DNA of 64,000 bases, taken from contig NW_024468910.1 of assembly GCF_011745365.1 (NCBI RefSeq), forward strand, positions 2,942,068 through 3,006,067, read 5' to 3'. Positions within the stretch are counted from its first letter, which is position 1, and each line of letters starts with the position of its first letter. Positions 1 to 12,225 of the stretch are shown one piece after another. The stretch is from Cryphonectria parasitica EP155 (Eukaryota; Ascomycota; Sordariomycetes; Diaporthales; Cryphonectriaceae). The notes under the pieces were generated by a model. The model saw only the letters and a program-made list of their open reading frames with translations. It was not told the DNA's origin and searched no databases. The translations under genes were made by a program, and so were the position numbers.

Positions 1-129
1 GGTCGGCATGGGCACGCAGCGCAGGCGGTCTCCGTCGAAGAGCTGTGTAGTCCCGATGACCTCGGCGGCCGTGGTGGCGGTGGTGGCGCTGCTATTGCTG
101 TTGCTGTTATTTATATGAACGGTCGCCAT
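1..129 (-). CDS. MFS transporter, N-terminal fragment (runs off left edge)
   Basis: An ATG at 129-127 opens a frame that stays open to base 1 (43 codons). The N-terminus is an Asn/Ser/Thr/Ala-rich cytosolic tail, followed by a GTTQLFDGDRLRCVPMPT-type segment. From memory of the family, this segment resembles the stretch that sits just before the first membrane helix of many fungal major-facilitator permeases, where it is usually followed by P-D-P-x-D-P-L-N. The rest of the protein lies outside the window, so no membrane helix is visible and substrate cannot be inferred. The upstream repeat of GCC/ACC codons is low-complexity and carries no information about function. Confidence 0.55.
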   Translation of the reverse strand, partial: MATVHINNSNSNSSATTATTAAEVIGTTQLFDGDRLRCVPMPT

Positions 130-1889
130 GATCGGGGCAGCGGGCAGATTCCCGGTTGGCTGGGGCGTTGACGTGGACCTTGAGGATATCATCTTGTTCA
201 CGCTCAGGGCAAATTCTCCTGCTCTGCTCTTGTTACTGTTCTTTTCCTGCACGGGATGTTATCTTCTCTTTTACTTCTTCCTCAGAACAGAAAACACAAA
301 TCGTAATGGTAGATTGTAATTTGTCTTTCCACCAGAATATCTCAGTTCCCCTCACAGTACCAGTGATGGGCTTGAGAAAAGAAAGATAAGAGTACGATCT
401 GAATGAGTAAAGGCTTTGATTCGCCCGATGTGGTATCAAGACATCAGGTTTGGAGGACTGACATGCGTCAAGAGACTCGCAAGGATATAAAGAAAGAATA
501 CGAGATGCTCATGCAGCGCACGGCTATTTTTGTCACTCTACACGGCATAGAATGGTACCCAGGACATGCCCAAACGGGTGATTCATTAGCAAACGCGTTA
601 GAGAAACAGAAGAACGAGAAACAAGCAAAGATGCCCTCTTCTCCAATCAGATGACCAGCTGCTGCCGGCGCCGGCGCCGGCGCCGCCTGTCCTCCCTGGA
701 AAGCAAAGTAGGGCCTGATGATGGAAGGGAGCTAGCCTGGGTCAAGGGAAACAATTGACGAGAAGAATAGTGGGATGGACGTGTATGTGACCTACTCAGC
801 CCATAGACTTTGCCTGCCCTGAGTAATTTTTCTGTGGTGCTCCCTTGAGTACTCAGCAGCATGGTGCGTGCTCTCTGATAATGCCACTCAAGAAAAAGAA
901 GCAACATGTTCCAAAAAGCAGCTCTTCCAGGATGTGATCGTCAACCAAGATGCAACGAACGGACAGCCGTAACCAAAGCGAGCCACACCACAAAACCGTC
1001 CCAAAAGCATGACCGTGCAGCCAGCATCCCATCTTCTGGCGGTGAAGACCCTCCTCGTCTAGCCAAACCTCGAGATCGGCATCATGTATGTCTCTTCTCG
1101 AAGCAACTCTCCTTTCCCGATTCCCACAACACAACAGGACTACTAAGAGAGGCCTGCCGCTGCGGCTGATCGAAGACGGTCCATTGGTAGGGGGGCATCT
1201 GCCGTCCGCACCCCTTACCTGAAACACTGCTCTCTTTTTGGCGGCCTTGTTCCCGTGTTGCGTCCCGCCTCCGGTATGGAGTGGCATGCCTGTAGAGACT
1301 TGGTAGTACACCCACTTGACCCACCTCCCCCGGCCAAATGAAGGGGAGACCTGGCGCAACGGCAGATACCCCGATGTAGCCCACTTGCGGCATACAAAGG
1401 TGTGATGGCACGGGAAGACGACTATATGGGGTCGGACAGCCAGGTGTGCAAATCCCTCCCTCCCATGCCCCCCCCCCCTTTCACTTAGCTCGCCGTTGCA
1501 GACACCATCCCCATGTGACACATCCACTCGGCGTTGGGGGCCAAGAAAGGGGGACTGGTTATGGACTGGTTTTGAACGCAGTGATGTCTGGGCGAACGAA
1601 AACCACCATACCTTTTGGTGCCTTAGTATGGTTGGAGATTTTATGACCTCGCGGCAGGCTCAGGGAAGAGGAATGTATGGAGACTTCGACCTAGCTTCGA
1701 AAATCTAAACCAAGGGAGTCAGTCGTGTATAGAAGAGAGCGGACCTGGCGAAGATTGTTGGATGCTATCAGGAGGAGGCCATTATGAAGGAAGGAAGAAG
1801 GAGAGGGAACAAGAGCCTGGCCAAGAAGTTCACCAAATGCTCCAGGGCCTTCTTCGTCAGGCACTTTAGGCTCCTTGGCTCTTGACACA

Positions 1890-2475
1890 AGTCCCTAGTG
1901 CTAGTCAACAGAAGGCTAGGCGCTTTCACTATCGTGCGTGCCCAAACTTCTAGGCTTGGCGCTTCACTACTACACCCTCTCTGGCAGTGACCAGACCTTC
2001 TACTGAGTAAACATGTTGCTATAACTATAAGACCAAACCTCCTTCTAGAAGCCCAAATATCCCCTCCTAAAGTGTGCGGCTTCTGCTTGGATCAACCAGG
2101 CGCTCCTACCGCTGTCACCAAAGAACCTACCGCTAGGGAAACCGGCTACTATTACTACAAATCGGAATACACAATATAAGAGAAGATGCAAGTGCCTTGA
2201 CCAGAAACCCAAGTGTCCCTTCCTAAAGAACCAAGTACTTCTCCCAGACACCAGACTCAGGTGTCTTCACGGACACTCCAGGCTCCTAAACTCTATTACC
2301 AAAATTCCAAGTGCTCAGAACTTGGGCTGTTTGTCATAAGCCCCCCCCCCCCCTCATGGTGCCCCATCTCAAGACCTTGGTGGAGGATATCACAGGACCT
2401 GGCATTCTCCCACAAGACCAGGGCCTCCTTCCAGAAAACCAAGCAGCTTCACTTCAAGACCTTGACGCCTTTTCT
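1890..2475. repeat. Degenerate minisatellite-like repeats
   Basis: Related short units recur. GGCTAGGCGCTTTCACTA and GGCTTGGCGCTTCACTA lie about 40 bases apart. AGAAGCCCAAATATCCCCTC and AGAAACCCAAGTGTCCCTTC lie about 155 bases apart and are both followed by CTAAAG. From about 2188 to 2330, units starting CAAGTG/CAGGTG/CAAGTA recur every 21-29 bases, and CAAGACC recurs at about 42-base spacing from 2368 to 2460. Most differences between the copies compared are transitions. This looks like an old, diverged tandem array. No continuous reading frame spans it. Confidence 0.45.
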
Positions 2476-2790
2476 AAGGCTGTTGTTGTCTGTATGGTGA
2501 GCAGCGTGGCAAGCCTTAGGACAAGGAATGCGATAGGTCTTAAGTCGCTCGTTGTACAATTATAATGCCGCTGACTGTCTAGCATTTTTGTCGCATATTT
2601 TGTGGCAACAATAAGTAATTAGTTACTTCCTTCCTTTCTTTAGTCTTAAAGTCTTGTGCAGGTCCAATTCAGGGATTGTCACTTTCATTCTGTGTATTCC
2701 TTAACCTGTTTTTGCCATCGTTCTTTATACAAAGGCACTCTTGGGTTTGACAAGGCCCCTTGCCCAGTGCTCGACATGCTAGTCCCTTCG

Positions 2791-2817
2791 TGTGTGTGTG
2801 TGTGTGTGTGTGTGTGT
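2791..2817. repeat. (TG)n microsatellite
   Basis: About 13 perfect TG dinucleotides are visible. All small reading frames crossing it give Val-Cys runs and are not genes. Confidence 0.95.
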
Positions 2818-4061
2818 CCGCGACTTGTCCAGGCTCACTGGCTCTGCCTGTCTTCTTCTTCTTTTCTTCTTCCTTTTTCCTTCTGTTTTTGTGCACCTTT
2901 ACCAAACAGCTAGACGCCGCCTCATACCCAAGCCTGAACAGCTTGTATACGGAGGGATTGCAGTCTTGGTTCCTCCAGAGAACAGGTTCAAGGACCATGG
3001 AACCAGGCTGGAGAATCTGACCCAGACATGGCTGAACACTACCAACCTGCCAAGCTCACTCAAGCTCCAAGTGCCATGCCTCAATCTCATGTGTATGCAG
3101 GACAAGTCATCTCGGTCCAACTCACCAGGGCTCTACTAGATATTGATGATGATGTTGGGTGAATGTCCCGTTCTCGTCTCATGTCTTTCCTGATGACGCC
3201 CGAGTGATTGATGAGTTTTTCCTTTTGCTATAGAATGCAAGTGTCATCGTCTTTGCTAAAGTAGATATGATCAAAAGTTGCAACCTGATCACCAGCTGTC
3301 AACTTCTTTCCTCATCTCATCCAAGCCAAGCCAAAACGCACACCAAAAGACCCACCATCAGGCAGTCCGACTTGATGTTTCTCCTCATCAGTAACTTGGC
3401 TCAAGATTTCCTGCAGATGCCACAAAACCATGGACGACTGAATGCTCATCTGTCTGCCCTGACAGGAAGACTTGAGACTATATCTCCCGCCAACTTTGGC
3501 CAATCTTGTACCCAATGTTCACAGTCTGATCCAAAGAAAGCCCTTGCCTGGCCCAAACTCCCAAGGCCCTCTGAGAGTCCAAAAGACAAAAAGAAAAGGC
3601 AATATTGCCGGCCCCCGTTCCCACAGAAGAATAAAGAAAAGAGGAAAAGGTATGTCCCGCGTGTCTAGAGCGGGAAATGCATAATGCAAGTTTGCTCCAC
3701 GCTGCGGATTTCAGGGCAGTTTCGAATGGATGATGGCCCCTTGGAAAGAGAAGAAAAAAGAAAGAAAAAAAGGAAGAAAAGGGAAGAAGAAATGCCGCAT
3801 GCTGCATGCAGAGTAATGTTGGGTCCATTCAGCACTTGAACGGGACACCAATGTGTGTCGGTATATGCATTATGCAAGAGGCTATCATCGTTGCGTCAAC
3901 ATTGTGTGTAATCATGCTGAATCTGTGTTCCATTTGTCTCTTTCCGTCTCGTGTCGTCTCGCAAGTGTGTGCGTGTGTCTGTCATGTATATAAATGTTTG
4001 TGTCTGCGTGTGTGCGTGTATCTGCGCGTGTGCATCGTTCATCGTCCGTCGTTTGTTGAGT

Positions 4062-5610
4062 TCACGCAGTCATTATCATACTGATATCAATGTCCCTCAC
4101 CGCGTCGAGCAGCATCTCGTCTTTGGGTCCTCCAAGTATGATAGAGGCATTGATGTTGTTGCTGTTGTCAACAGGCCACTTGGGCGTCGGGATAGGGGCG
4201 TACTTTGTGTTCTTTGCCTTTTCCATTTCGACCCGCAGAATCTCGATGGCAAGCTCCCATCTCCTCACGAGCCGCATCCTCCGCTCGTCAAAGACCCTGG
4301 TGAGCTCGTCCTCCTCGTGGGCGAACTCGGCGGCCAGGTCCTCGATGTCTTCCTCGCGCTTCTCGCCGAGCTTCTCCAGCTCCTTCTCCTGCCTCTCCAG
4401 CAGCTCCTCCATGCGCTTGGCCTGGCGGTCCCGCAGCACGTTGATGCGGGCCTGGTGCAGCCGGGCCATGCCCTCGAGGGCGTTGTGCTGCTGGCCCAGC
4501 TCGCGGAGGTGTTTTTCCGTGACGACGCGCGGTGGCATGTTGGCGTCGGCATCGGCGAGGGGTGCTCGTCCCAGGGCCTTCTTGCAGTAGGCCTCCATGT
4601 GCTTAACTCGGATCCGCACGCTCTTCTCGGCCTGTTCTAGGGAGGCCCGGAGGTCGATCTCGGCTGCGATCTGTCGCTCCTCGAGGTGCTGCTCCGTCTT
4701 TGCGTGGCGCTCGCGCATCTTCTCGGTCTGGTCCGAGTACTTCTCGTTCAGTACCGCCTTGCGCTCGCGGTGTCGGGTCCACATCTTCCACTTGGTCTTG
4801 CGCTCAAACGCCAGGAACCTTCGCATCTCCTCCTCCTGTTCGCACTTCAGTCTCGTGAACTCTTCACTCGCCTGTGTCCGCTTCTCCGCCTCCAGACGGT
4901 CCAAGAGCACAGCCGCAGCCGCAGCCTCCTGGGCGGCCTTCTCGGCTTCTTCCTCGGCCTCGCGCTGCTCCTCCTCCAGCCTCCTCCGCTCGAGCTCCTC
5001 CTGCCCGTCACAGAGGTTCGGACAACCGATGGACGGGTCCCAGATGGCGCCACAAATGTAGCAGAACTGTGCCTTGCACCTGCACGTCATGTGGGTACAG
5101 CCGTGGCTCAGCTCGACGAGGGTCCTGCACCTGTAGCATCTCCTCCAGCCGGACTTCTCGCCCATGCGGAGGACCTGGTCCAGCTCCATGTCGCTAGGGC
5201 AGTCCTGCCCGAGCGGGTGGGCGCGCATCTTGCACATGGTGCACACGCGTGTCCGACAATCGCGACAGATGACGTCGAAGGGGTGTTTCGGGTCAATCCT
5301 GCTCCGAGGCGGGATAAAGACGTTGCAGTTGGCGTTGGGGCAGAAAATGCGAGCCTCCCAGGGCGTGCTGAACTGCTGCACGGCCTTCAGAAAGGACTGC
5401 TGCTCCTCGCGGCTCAGTAGGGGCTTGATGATGCTGCCTGGGATCGCCTGCGTACAGCACCTGGGCGGCATCTTGGACTCGTCGGTCGTAGCCTGGCTGG
5501 TCAAGATGCGCAGGCAGCTGCCGCAGTACGTATGGCCGCATGGCAGGTTATGGAGGTCGTCCTGCTTGGCAAAGTCGTCTCGACAGCAGATACACGAGCT
5601 CACGACACAG

Positions 5611-5641
<31 letters not shown>

Positions 5642-6470
5642 GCTGCTGCTGCTGTTGTAGGCCGGTCCCATCCTGACCAGAGGAAGAAGATGATGATCCG
5701 TTTGACTGCCTTGTTTTGGGGGCCAGGAATGCATACATCATAGCAGGGGATATGGAGGAGGACGATCGTTTTTTCCACCGCACTTTGGCCTTGATCCCGT
5801 TTGTTATATTGATGACGCTCCTCCTCTTGCCCACGCTGAAAATGCTGGGCGCCTTGCCTGCTGCCGAAGAGAGCGAGCCCGACTGCTGCTTGTGGGCCTT
5901 TGGCTGGTTGAGGCTCGGCTCCACCTGCGCCAGGTATCTGTCGTACTGGGAGAAAGTGAGACCTCGTGATCTGGCCGCCCTTGGGCTCGCATGGTGTCGG
6001 GGAGCGGTGGTGGCAGCCAGGGGATCCGCAGGTGTGCTCGCCGCCGGGGAGCAGGGCCTCGATGCCGTCGTCGTCATGGCGGCCGTACCTGTGGTCTCGT
6101 CGGAGCCGGAGGAGGCGTTTCGAGCATGACTGAGAGGAGCGGCAGTGGCGTCGTCTGACTCGGTCGGGATGTGGTTGAAGCTGGTGTGGATCGGCGTCGG
6201 CGGTTGTATTGATATGCCCAGCTCTTCCGCCCTCCTGCTTAGAACCCGTCCCATCTGCTCTTCTGCTGATGATGTCCCATTGCATGTCGGCAACAGCAGC
6301 ACCTCCAGCGCGTAATCACTTTCGTCCAGCTCGGCCAGGGCTGTGGCGGCGGCGGGAAGGTTCATGACGCTCGCGTTATGATGGTTGTGATTGTTGCTAC
6401 TGCTGTTATTGTGGTCGATGTTGTTGCTGTTGCTGATGATCTGCGAGGCGAGAGCAGCCAACGAGCCCAT
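4062..6470 (-). CDS. RBR-type (RING-IBR-RING) E3 ubiquitin ligase with polyQ and coiled coil
   Basis: Single-exon gene of 802 residues. RING1 begins at Cys293 (CICC, later PCGHTYCGSC), an IBR-like Cys/His region spans about 377-424, and RING2 begins at Cys445. The RING2 spacing C-x2-C-x9-C-x4-C-x-C-x4-C-x2-C places Cys458 (in SHGCTHMTC) where RBR ligases such as parkin carry the catalytic cysteine that accepts ubiquitin from E2. Residues 1-270 are low-complexity Asn/Ser/Ala-rich. A run of 15 Gln (272-286) directly precedes RING1. From about 490 to 760 the chain is a highly charged Glu/Arg/Lys coiled coil. Role: ubiquitin transfer to unknown substrates; the coiled coil probably mediates oligomerisation or substrate binding. 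The start ATG is the first in the frame. The family (fungal IBR-domain proteins) is clear; the pathway is not. Confidence 0.88.
5613..5657 (-). repeat. CAA/CAG polyglutamine tract in RBR ligase
   Basis: Fifteen consecutive Gln codons, ten CAA plus a CAG4/CAA interruption, encode residues 272-286 immediately before RING1. Such tracts change length readily by replication slippage. Confidence 0.95.
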
Positions 6471-9400
6471 CCTGATGTCTGTTCCTGCTCCTCTGCGGCC
6501 TCTGAAGGGGGGCCTTCAACCATCCGAGGCTGTTGATACTTGCAGCAACAGGAGCAGAGGAAAGAGAGAGAGGGGGGGGGGGGAGGGAGAGAGAAAAGAG
6601 GCTAGGACGGTGCTGATTTCGATCGAAAGGATATATAAAAAGTCGCTATGGGGTGACGAGTATGGATGTGGTCAGGCGCGGCGACCTTTCTTCATAGCAC
6701 AAGATCCATAATAAAACCCCCGCCGCCGCCGCCTTCTTTTCTGTGACGCTCAAAATCTAATACCGACCCGGACCGCCAGGGGGGGTTGTCCCACACACAG
6801 GCCGAAGCAGCATCCGCAAGGGGGTTCACAGGGAGGACAAAATCTCTCTTGGAAGTGCGCGGCTGTTGTGATTTGATCTGATCTTGGATCTTGAAGGGGC
6901 GAGGGCGAGACGGGGGGGGGGACTAGGGGTGGTGGTTGGACGAGGCGGCACAAGCGCTCCAGAGGGTGGAGGGTGGCCCTGGTGGGGTGTAAAGTTGGGA
7001 GGATCGAATCGCTTGGCCCACACACGACGGCCGATTTGTCGATGCTTGATTGTTACACGACAAGCTTTAGCTGGTGGAGCGATCTCGTGGTATGACCAGA
7101 GAGACCCGCAGGCTCATGGCTTGCCTTGCTGGCACTGGGTGGATTGGGTATGACGCGCTGGCTGCGGGATCGCAAGCGGGGGGTCCAGTCCCAGATGGAG
7201 ACGGAGCTCTAGGTGCGTGTGTGTGTGTGCACGTGTGTAGTGTAGGAGAGGAACGAGGGCGGGAGGGAGGAAAAGGGCAGAGCAAGAGGAGGGCCAGGGT
7301 TGGGGTCCAAATAAAGCAAGTCTCACCCCTCTCCACCAGGACGATCATTCAAAAGACAAAATACTTAGTATATACTGCACAAGAAACAATGCGTTTCAGG
7401 TCTTGAAAGGAACAATCTAAGTAGATATGTTGGTTGGCTGGCAAGGAAGAGGAAGGGAAGAACATAGAAAAAGGAAAAGGAGAAAAGAATAGAAACAGGA
7501 CAACGAAGCAAGGTGCATAAGTATACAGTAAAGTGCTATGGTAGTACTGTAAAGCACCTAAGGCGCCGTCCCCCCTGGTCCTTGGTCAGGCAGAAAGGAT
7601 CAAAAAAGGAATTACTTGGTTAATGCTAATCTAGTCACACATGTTTTAACCACTCCCACGACGACAAGATCATGAATTATTCTGTGAAGGATAGACTCTG
7701 GACATTGAAGCAACTAATATCATCAAAATCATCTTGTCAAAGGCGGTGAAATTGCATGAGTAAGAGAAAAGACACGGAGAAGAAAGAAGGGGACTACAGT
7801 AACCTCGGCCGACGTCCTGATAGCAAGCGCCACATTCCGGGCTGCATCCTCAGCTGAGATCTAGAGACACCCTTGACCTGACTTAGTTGGACCCTCTGAA
7901 TCCGTGCCCACCCGTCCCCATGGGACTTTCATCGAATTTTTGGATAGTTAATAGAGATAATAGCCATTACTATAGCGGTAATGTTTCCTAATTTTTTTTT
8001 CCCTTCTTCCCGGGTTCAACAGGTTTGACAACCTTGGAGGTCGCACAAGTCCCGTGCGTGTGTGCCAAATTTATGATATATCACGAAACGCTTATCAACA
8101 ATGGGCCCTTGGGAATGTGACGAGCGGTTCGGAGAATTACACTTGGGTACACACGACCGAGAGACATGGTGTGGCCCTAGAATCACCCGCTGCTGTACAA
8201 CTGTTTCCCAATTCCCGTTGTACTTCTGGTGACGACCTGTCAAATCTGTTTGGTCAGAACCCTTTCTGAACTGTACGACTTGTGTGTGTGTATGTGAGAG
8301 AGAGAGAGAGAGAGAGAGGGCGGGATTTGAAGCAAACAAACCAAGGCCATCCTACCGACTGGCCTGCTTCAAGAGACTCCCAACGTAACTTTGACCTCAT
8401 CCTCACTCAGCTTGGAGGTTTCTTCACCCGAGCTTGCAATTGCTGGCCGAAGTTCTTTTTTAAATTTAATTCCTTTTGAAGAAAGAAAAGAAGAAGAAGA
8501 AAACCTCCCCCTTCTGTGAACTCCGTGAAACAGAGCTGCCACATCATCTCTGCTGTGCTGTGCTGTATTTTGGTCAAGGTTGCAAGCCCGTCTCATCCAC
8601 CTTGTGTGGTATTAGCACCACGTAGCACAGACAAAACAGCGTGATTCGACACTCACCCATGCAGCCGCAGTAGACGCTGCTGGCCATGAGTGGGGGCCTG
8701 TTTCGTTTCACTACACTCACCGCCCACGAATCACCTCAGCACCTCCTATAGTACATAGCAAATATATCGGCGCCTCCCCTTCCTGGCTTCTTTGTGTCTT
8801 ATTTTCTTCTCATTGATACCCTCCCTGCTCACATCAAAGTGAAAACTGGTCATGAGGAACTTTGTTCACACTGACTCTTACGATAAGTCTTTCGAGACAG
8901 ACCACACTAAGATCTCAACACCATGGCATCCTCACTGCCCAGTGGCATGACAGCTGCAGTGCTTTTTCCATGGATGTATAGGCGGGCCGCCGGATGTTTC
9001 CACGCGCCCGAGACCAGCATCCAAAGATATCATCTTTCCTTTTTCCCCCAAAACTTCCCACGACTATTTTTTCTTCCGACAGCTCCGGCGGCGTAGTGAC
9101 CTGAAAACGGCCTCGCCGGGCGCTACAATCCCTTATACTCTTTTCTCTTCCTTCTCCCCCACTTCTCTATGGCTCGCTGCGCAAAGAACAAGATGAGGAG
9201 CTCAAAAAGAAGAGAAGAGAAGAAAAAAAAAATTGCAAACAGAGGGAAAGAAAGAAAAGATAAATAAAGAGCAAGGAGAGAGAAAAGATCCTTATCGAAA
9301 CTCTTGTTGCTGGACACCTCTACCAATTCATGCATCTCGGGTCACAGGATCAAGGTTCATCAACAGCTGACCACCATCACCACCACACTAGGATGCAATG

Positions 9401-10276
9401 CTTACTCTTCCCGAAGGAAGACGCCAGGCCACGTTTTTCCCACCCTCCTCCACTCGCAACTCATTTCCCATCTGCACCGTCCCGCATACCTTAAGCACGT
9501 GCTATGTGAGGCTTGCGAGCGTCACAAGAGAACTAAAAATCCCTCGCCGTCGTTTTGGTAATTGGTGAGAGGAATGAATTTATAGCACTTGGAAATGAAA
9601 ACTCCGCTTCTTCCGGCGGGCCAGCCACTTTGCACTGCAGCGCTTGCTGGAGGAAGTCGACGCTACCATCTTTGTTGACGTTTTGTGATGTATTAAAACT
9701 GCATTTTTGTTACTGCTCAGGTAGAACTCGCGGTTCAACGCGACATATCTAGTAGTCATTCGGAACATTACTCATGATCAAAAGAAGAGAGAGTGAAATA
9801 GAGAAAGCAGAAGGTGCTCATCGCTTGATGAGACAACGGCACAGTGTCGAACTGCCTGCTCACATACTTAAGTAGGTAATCACCAACCTGCATTGCAGTT
9901 CGGGCCGATGACTGCATTGCCGTGGCCTACAGGTTTCACCGGGGGCTTCCAACAACCGACTGTGCATACTTTCATCTTCCTACGTCCAAGTGTAATTTTG
10001 CCAAGTCAATCAAGATACTTCAGCAAAAAGAAAACCAGACAGAGCAAAACCCCCCGTACGAGCACTTCTCAAGTTTTCATGCCCGACGACTTTTGAGATC
10101 ACACATGACTAGATTTTCAAGGGAACTCCCCCCCCCCCCCCAAATCTATACAACCTCCAAGAATTATACAAAGATAATAGTGAGATCTGAGTCTATCAAA
10201 TTATCTTGGCACGGAGCTCGTCGTCATTCACAAAGTGCGATCCGCCATCGCAGCGATACCCTCCTCCTTTTTGGAC
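6471..10276. other. 3.8-kb gene-free stretch, RBR-ligase promoter side
   Basis: No supported gene. The stretch holds CT/GA-rich promoter-like tracts upstream of the RBR ligase (6540-6600), a CCG tract near 6720, a TG run near 7211-7235 and the compound TG/GA microsatellite at 8281-8318. Open frames are short and not protein-like. Confidence 0.55.
8281..8318. repeat. Compound (TG)n-(GA)n microsatellite
   Basis: Five TG units, a short TATG interruption, then about ten GA units are visible in direct succession. Confidence 0.9.
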
Positions 10277-10730
10277 CTAGAAATACCAAACAAGGAATTG
10301 GTCCATCTCTTGGAGTGCCTTTCGCGTCTCCTTTTGACTTAGCACCCGTTCCTGGATGCCGTCCAGTCAGCTGTCTTCGAAGACTGTCATGTCTTCCAGC
10401 CAGATCATGGGCTTGGTCGCTAGCAGCATACATCTCCCTTCCTTCAGCCTCTTGCAGTTCTCGCGCCAGAGAATCTCCTCGGCCGCATACTGTCCATACA
10501 GCAGCCGAGGCCCTCCTCCAACTTCTGACGCATCTTTGGTGCGGTCTAACCCATGGACTGACCCGAGGAGGTCCGTCGCTGAGCACTCGATCAACTCGTG
10601 GGTCGAGGAGAAGCTCGTGTTGCTTTAGATATTGCCCATAGATTATGCCGTCGTGGTCTCGGATCTGCCACAACCTCCGAATACTTGCAGCTGCTGACAA
10701 GCTGTCCGGGCCCGGCAGAAGATCTGGTAT
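10277..10730 (-). pseudogene. Broken gene remnant, family not recognised
   Basis: Two minus-strand frames carry protein-like, non-repetitive sequence that continues from one into the other. The first runs from 10730 (after a TAG at 10733-10731) through LWQIRDHDGIIYGQYLKQ and ends in a LLLDPRVD motif near 10594. The second takes over one base out of phase near 10594 with an IECSATDLLGSVHGLDRTK segment and a LLYGQYAAEEILWRENCKRL segment. It reaches an in-frame TGA at 10369-10367 and then continues in a protein-like manner (LDGIQERVLSQKETRKAL) to a TAG at 10279-10277. A frameshift plus a nonsense codon and no start codon suggest a decayed fragment. An intron at the frame change is not apparent. 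I do not recognise the family, and chance cannot be ruled out for so short a stretch. Confidence 0.4.
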
Positions 10731-12225
10731 CTATGGGCTATGCTTGACTGCCGTGGACTTTCGCTTGACGATGTGAAACTTACTTATTTGATCAAGACGG
10801 CCAACAATAATAGCAGCAACAACATTGTCGACTTTCTCTGCGGCCGAGTAACTGGCAAGGACTCTGTCCTCAACTGTGCTTCCCTAAGAGGGTCATTGAA
10901 TAGAAAAGTAAACGTTTCATGGAATATGATGTGTGAACTGAGGAAAAGATCAATATTCAATTCACTAAAATTACCAGTCTCTAGATAGCCCCTTTCCTTG
11001 CACATCATATGGTACATAGTCGCCTACTTATTCGCCCGCCAATTCAAGTACTTACAAGTCGATTGCTGACTCAAAGTAGGGCTGCTGCTTGCATATATGA
11101 GGCTGACTGGCAGGCTCACTGCCACATCATCAATAATTTAGAGACCTTCGCAATTTTTTTATTTTTATTTTTTTTAAAAAAAGAGCCTGACAAGGTGGGA
11201 TTACAGCACTTGTGTGTGGAGGCCAAACCCCCTCTCCCCCCCAAAAAAGGCCAGGAGGAAGGAAAAAAGTAAGAGAGTATAAAAGGACAAGAAACGGCTA
11301 CATCTGGCGACAACGCTCATGTAGGTGACGCAACAAGTCATGCAGAAACGCTGCAGAGGTAGAAGAGTGGGCGAGTATAGCATCATCCCATACATTTATT
11401 TATACCGCCCTCCACCTGGGGAAGGGGGCGGCTTTGGTCTTTGGTCTCGAAGTTAGTGCAGCTAGAGAAAGGAGCAGTTATGCTGGATGTATAGGAACGC
11501 AGACCTAAAATCAGCACTAAAGTCTCCAGTCCCAATATTTGTATGGTGGCAGTGCTTAGTTGGCCAAACAATGCGAGAATTTGATGCCCAAGATCTGCGT
11601 CTGGAAGGCACAGCAAAATGTCATTTCCGATAGCGTGGTTTTGAGGCTTGAAATAAGGCTCTTATAGCCATGATGGTTGCTAGACCGAATACTCAAATGC
11701 GAAGCAATATGTCGATCTGGGAGAAGTTGTCATGAAATCTTCTCGCGCAGGTTTACAACCAGATGGCCAGACGAGGCACGGTGCATAAGGTAAATATCTG
11801 CCCTGTACATGTCTATCTTTGCACTAGATTAAGCCCGCCCTCCAAGCGCTGCGGCACTGTGGCCGATAAATGTTGAATGCATGTTCTTGCAAAACTTTCT
11901 TTAGTGACATGACGCCTAGAAAACCCCCTCTTATTGGCATGTTTAAAAAACGCCATTTTATCCCAGGCCCCCTTCCCTTTGGGTATCGTATTGTGTTGAA
12001 ATACGCATGAACGATCGATGATGATGGCGATGATGATAATAGATCATGATAAACAAATCATGTTGAATAAGCCCTGACCTGTACGGCCCTCGCCATGCAA
12101 CGCCGGCGTCTTCTATGCCTCCGAAATAGAACAGTAATCGTGTACCAAGCGAGGTCTATACGTCGTATCCCATCTTGTATATGTGCGGCTCCTCAACTCT
12201 CACCAGACGATTCTCGTTGAAAGAT
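10731..12225. other. 1.5-kb stretch with no supported gene
   Basis: AT-richer sequence with several T/A homopolymers around 11155-11180. It includes the 3' side of GCV2. Small frames here lack protein-like composition. Confidence 0.55.

Larger units (their letters stand above)
130..4061. other. 3.9-kb gene-free stretch
   Basis: No frame here has both a conserved-looking product and usable splice sites. Open frames are short and overlap each other on both strands. The interval holds a degenerate minisatellite (about 1.9-2.5 kb), a (TG)13 tract at 2791-2817 and a TG-rich run near 3960-4040 that would lie in the 3' end of the RBR ligase transcript. It contains the promoter of the left-edge transporter. 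Confidence 0.6.

Noticed and set aside
853..1527. 224-codon minus-strand open frame
   Set aside because: Its composition (Cys/Trp/Arg/His-rich, no hydrophobic periodicity) is not protein-like, no family pattern appears, and overlapping frames of similar length exist on both strands.
2656..3139. Overlapping frames across the TG repeat
   Set aside because: The frames are made largely of Val-Cys or Cys-Val repeats from the microsatellite and have no further support.
3267..3668. 133-codon plus-strand frame
   Set aside because: Lys/Arg/Pro/Ser-rich with no recognisable motif and no neighbouring exon that would extend it.
3951..5676. Long plus-strand frames opposite the RBR ligase
   Set aside because: Mirror frames of a GC-rich coding region; the minus strand carries clear RING/IBR motifs.
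9922..10641. 239-codon plus-strand frame
   Set aside because: Its second half is antisense to the minus-strand gene remnant, which reads more like protein; the first half crosses a poly-C run.
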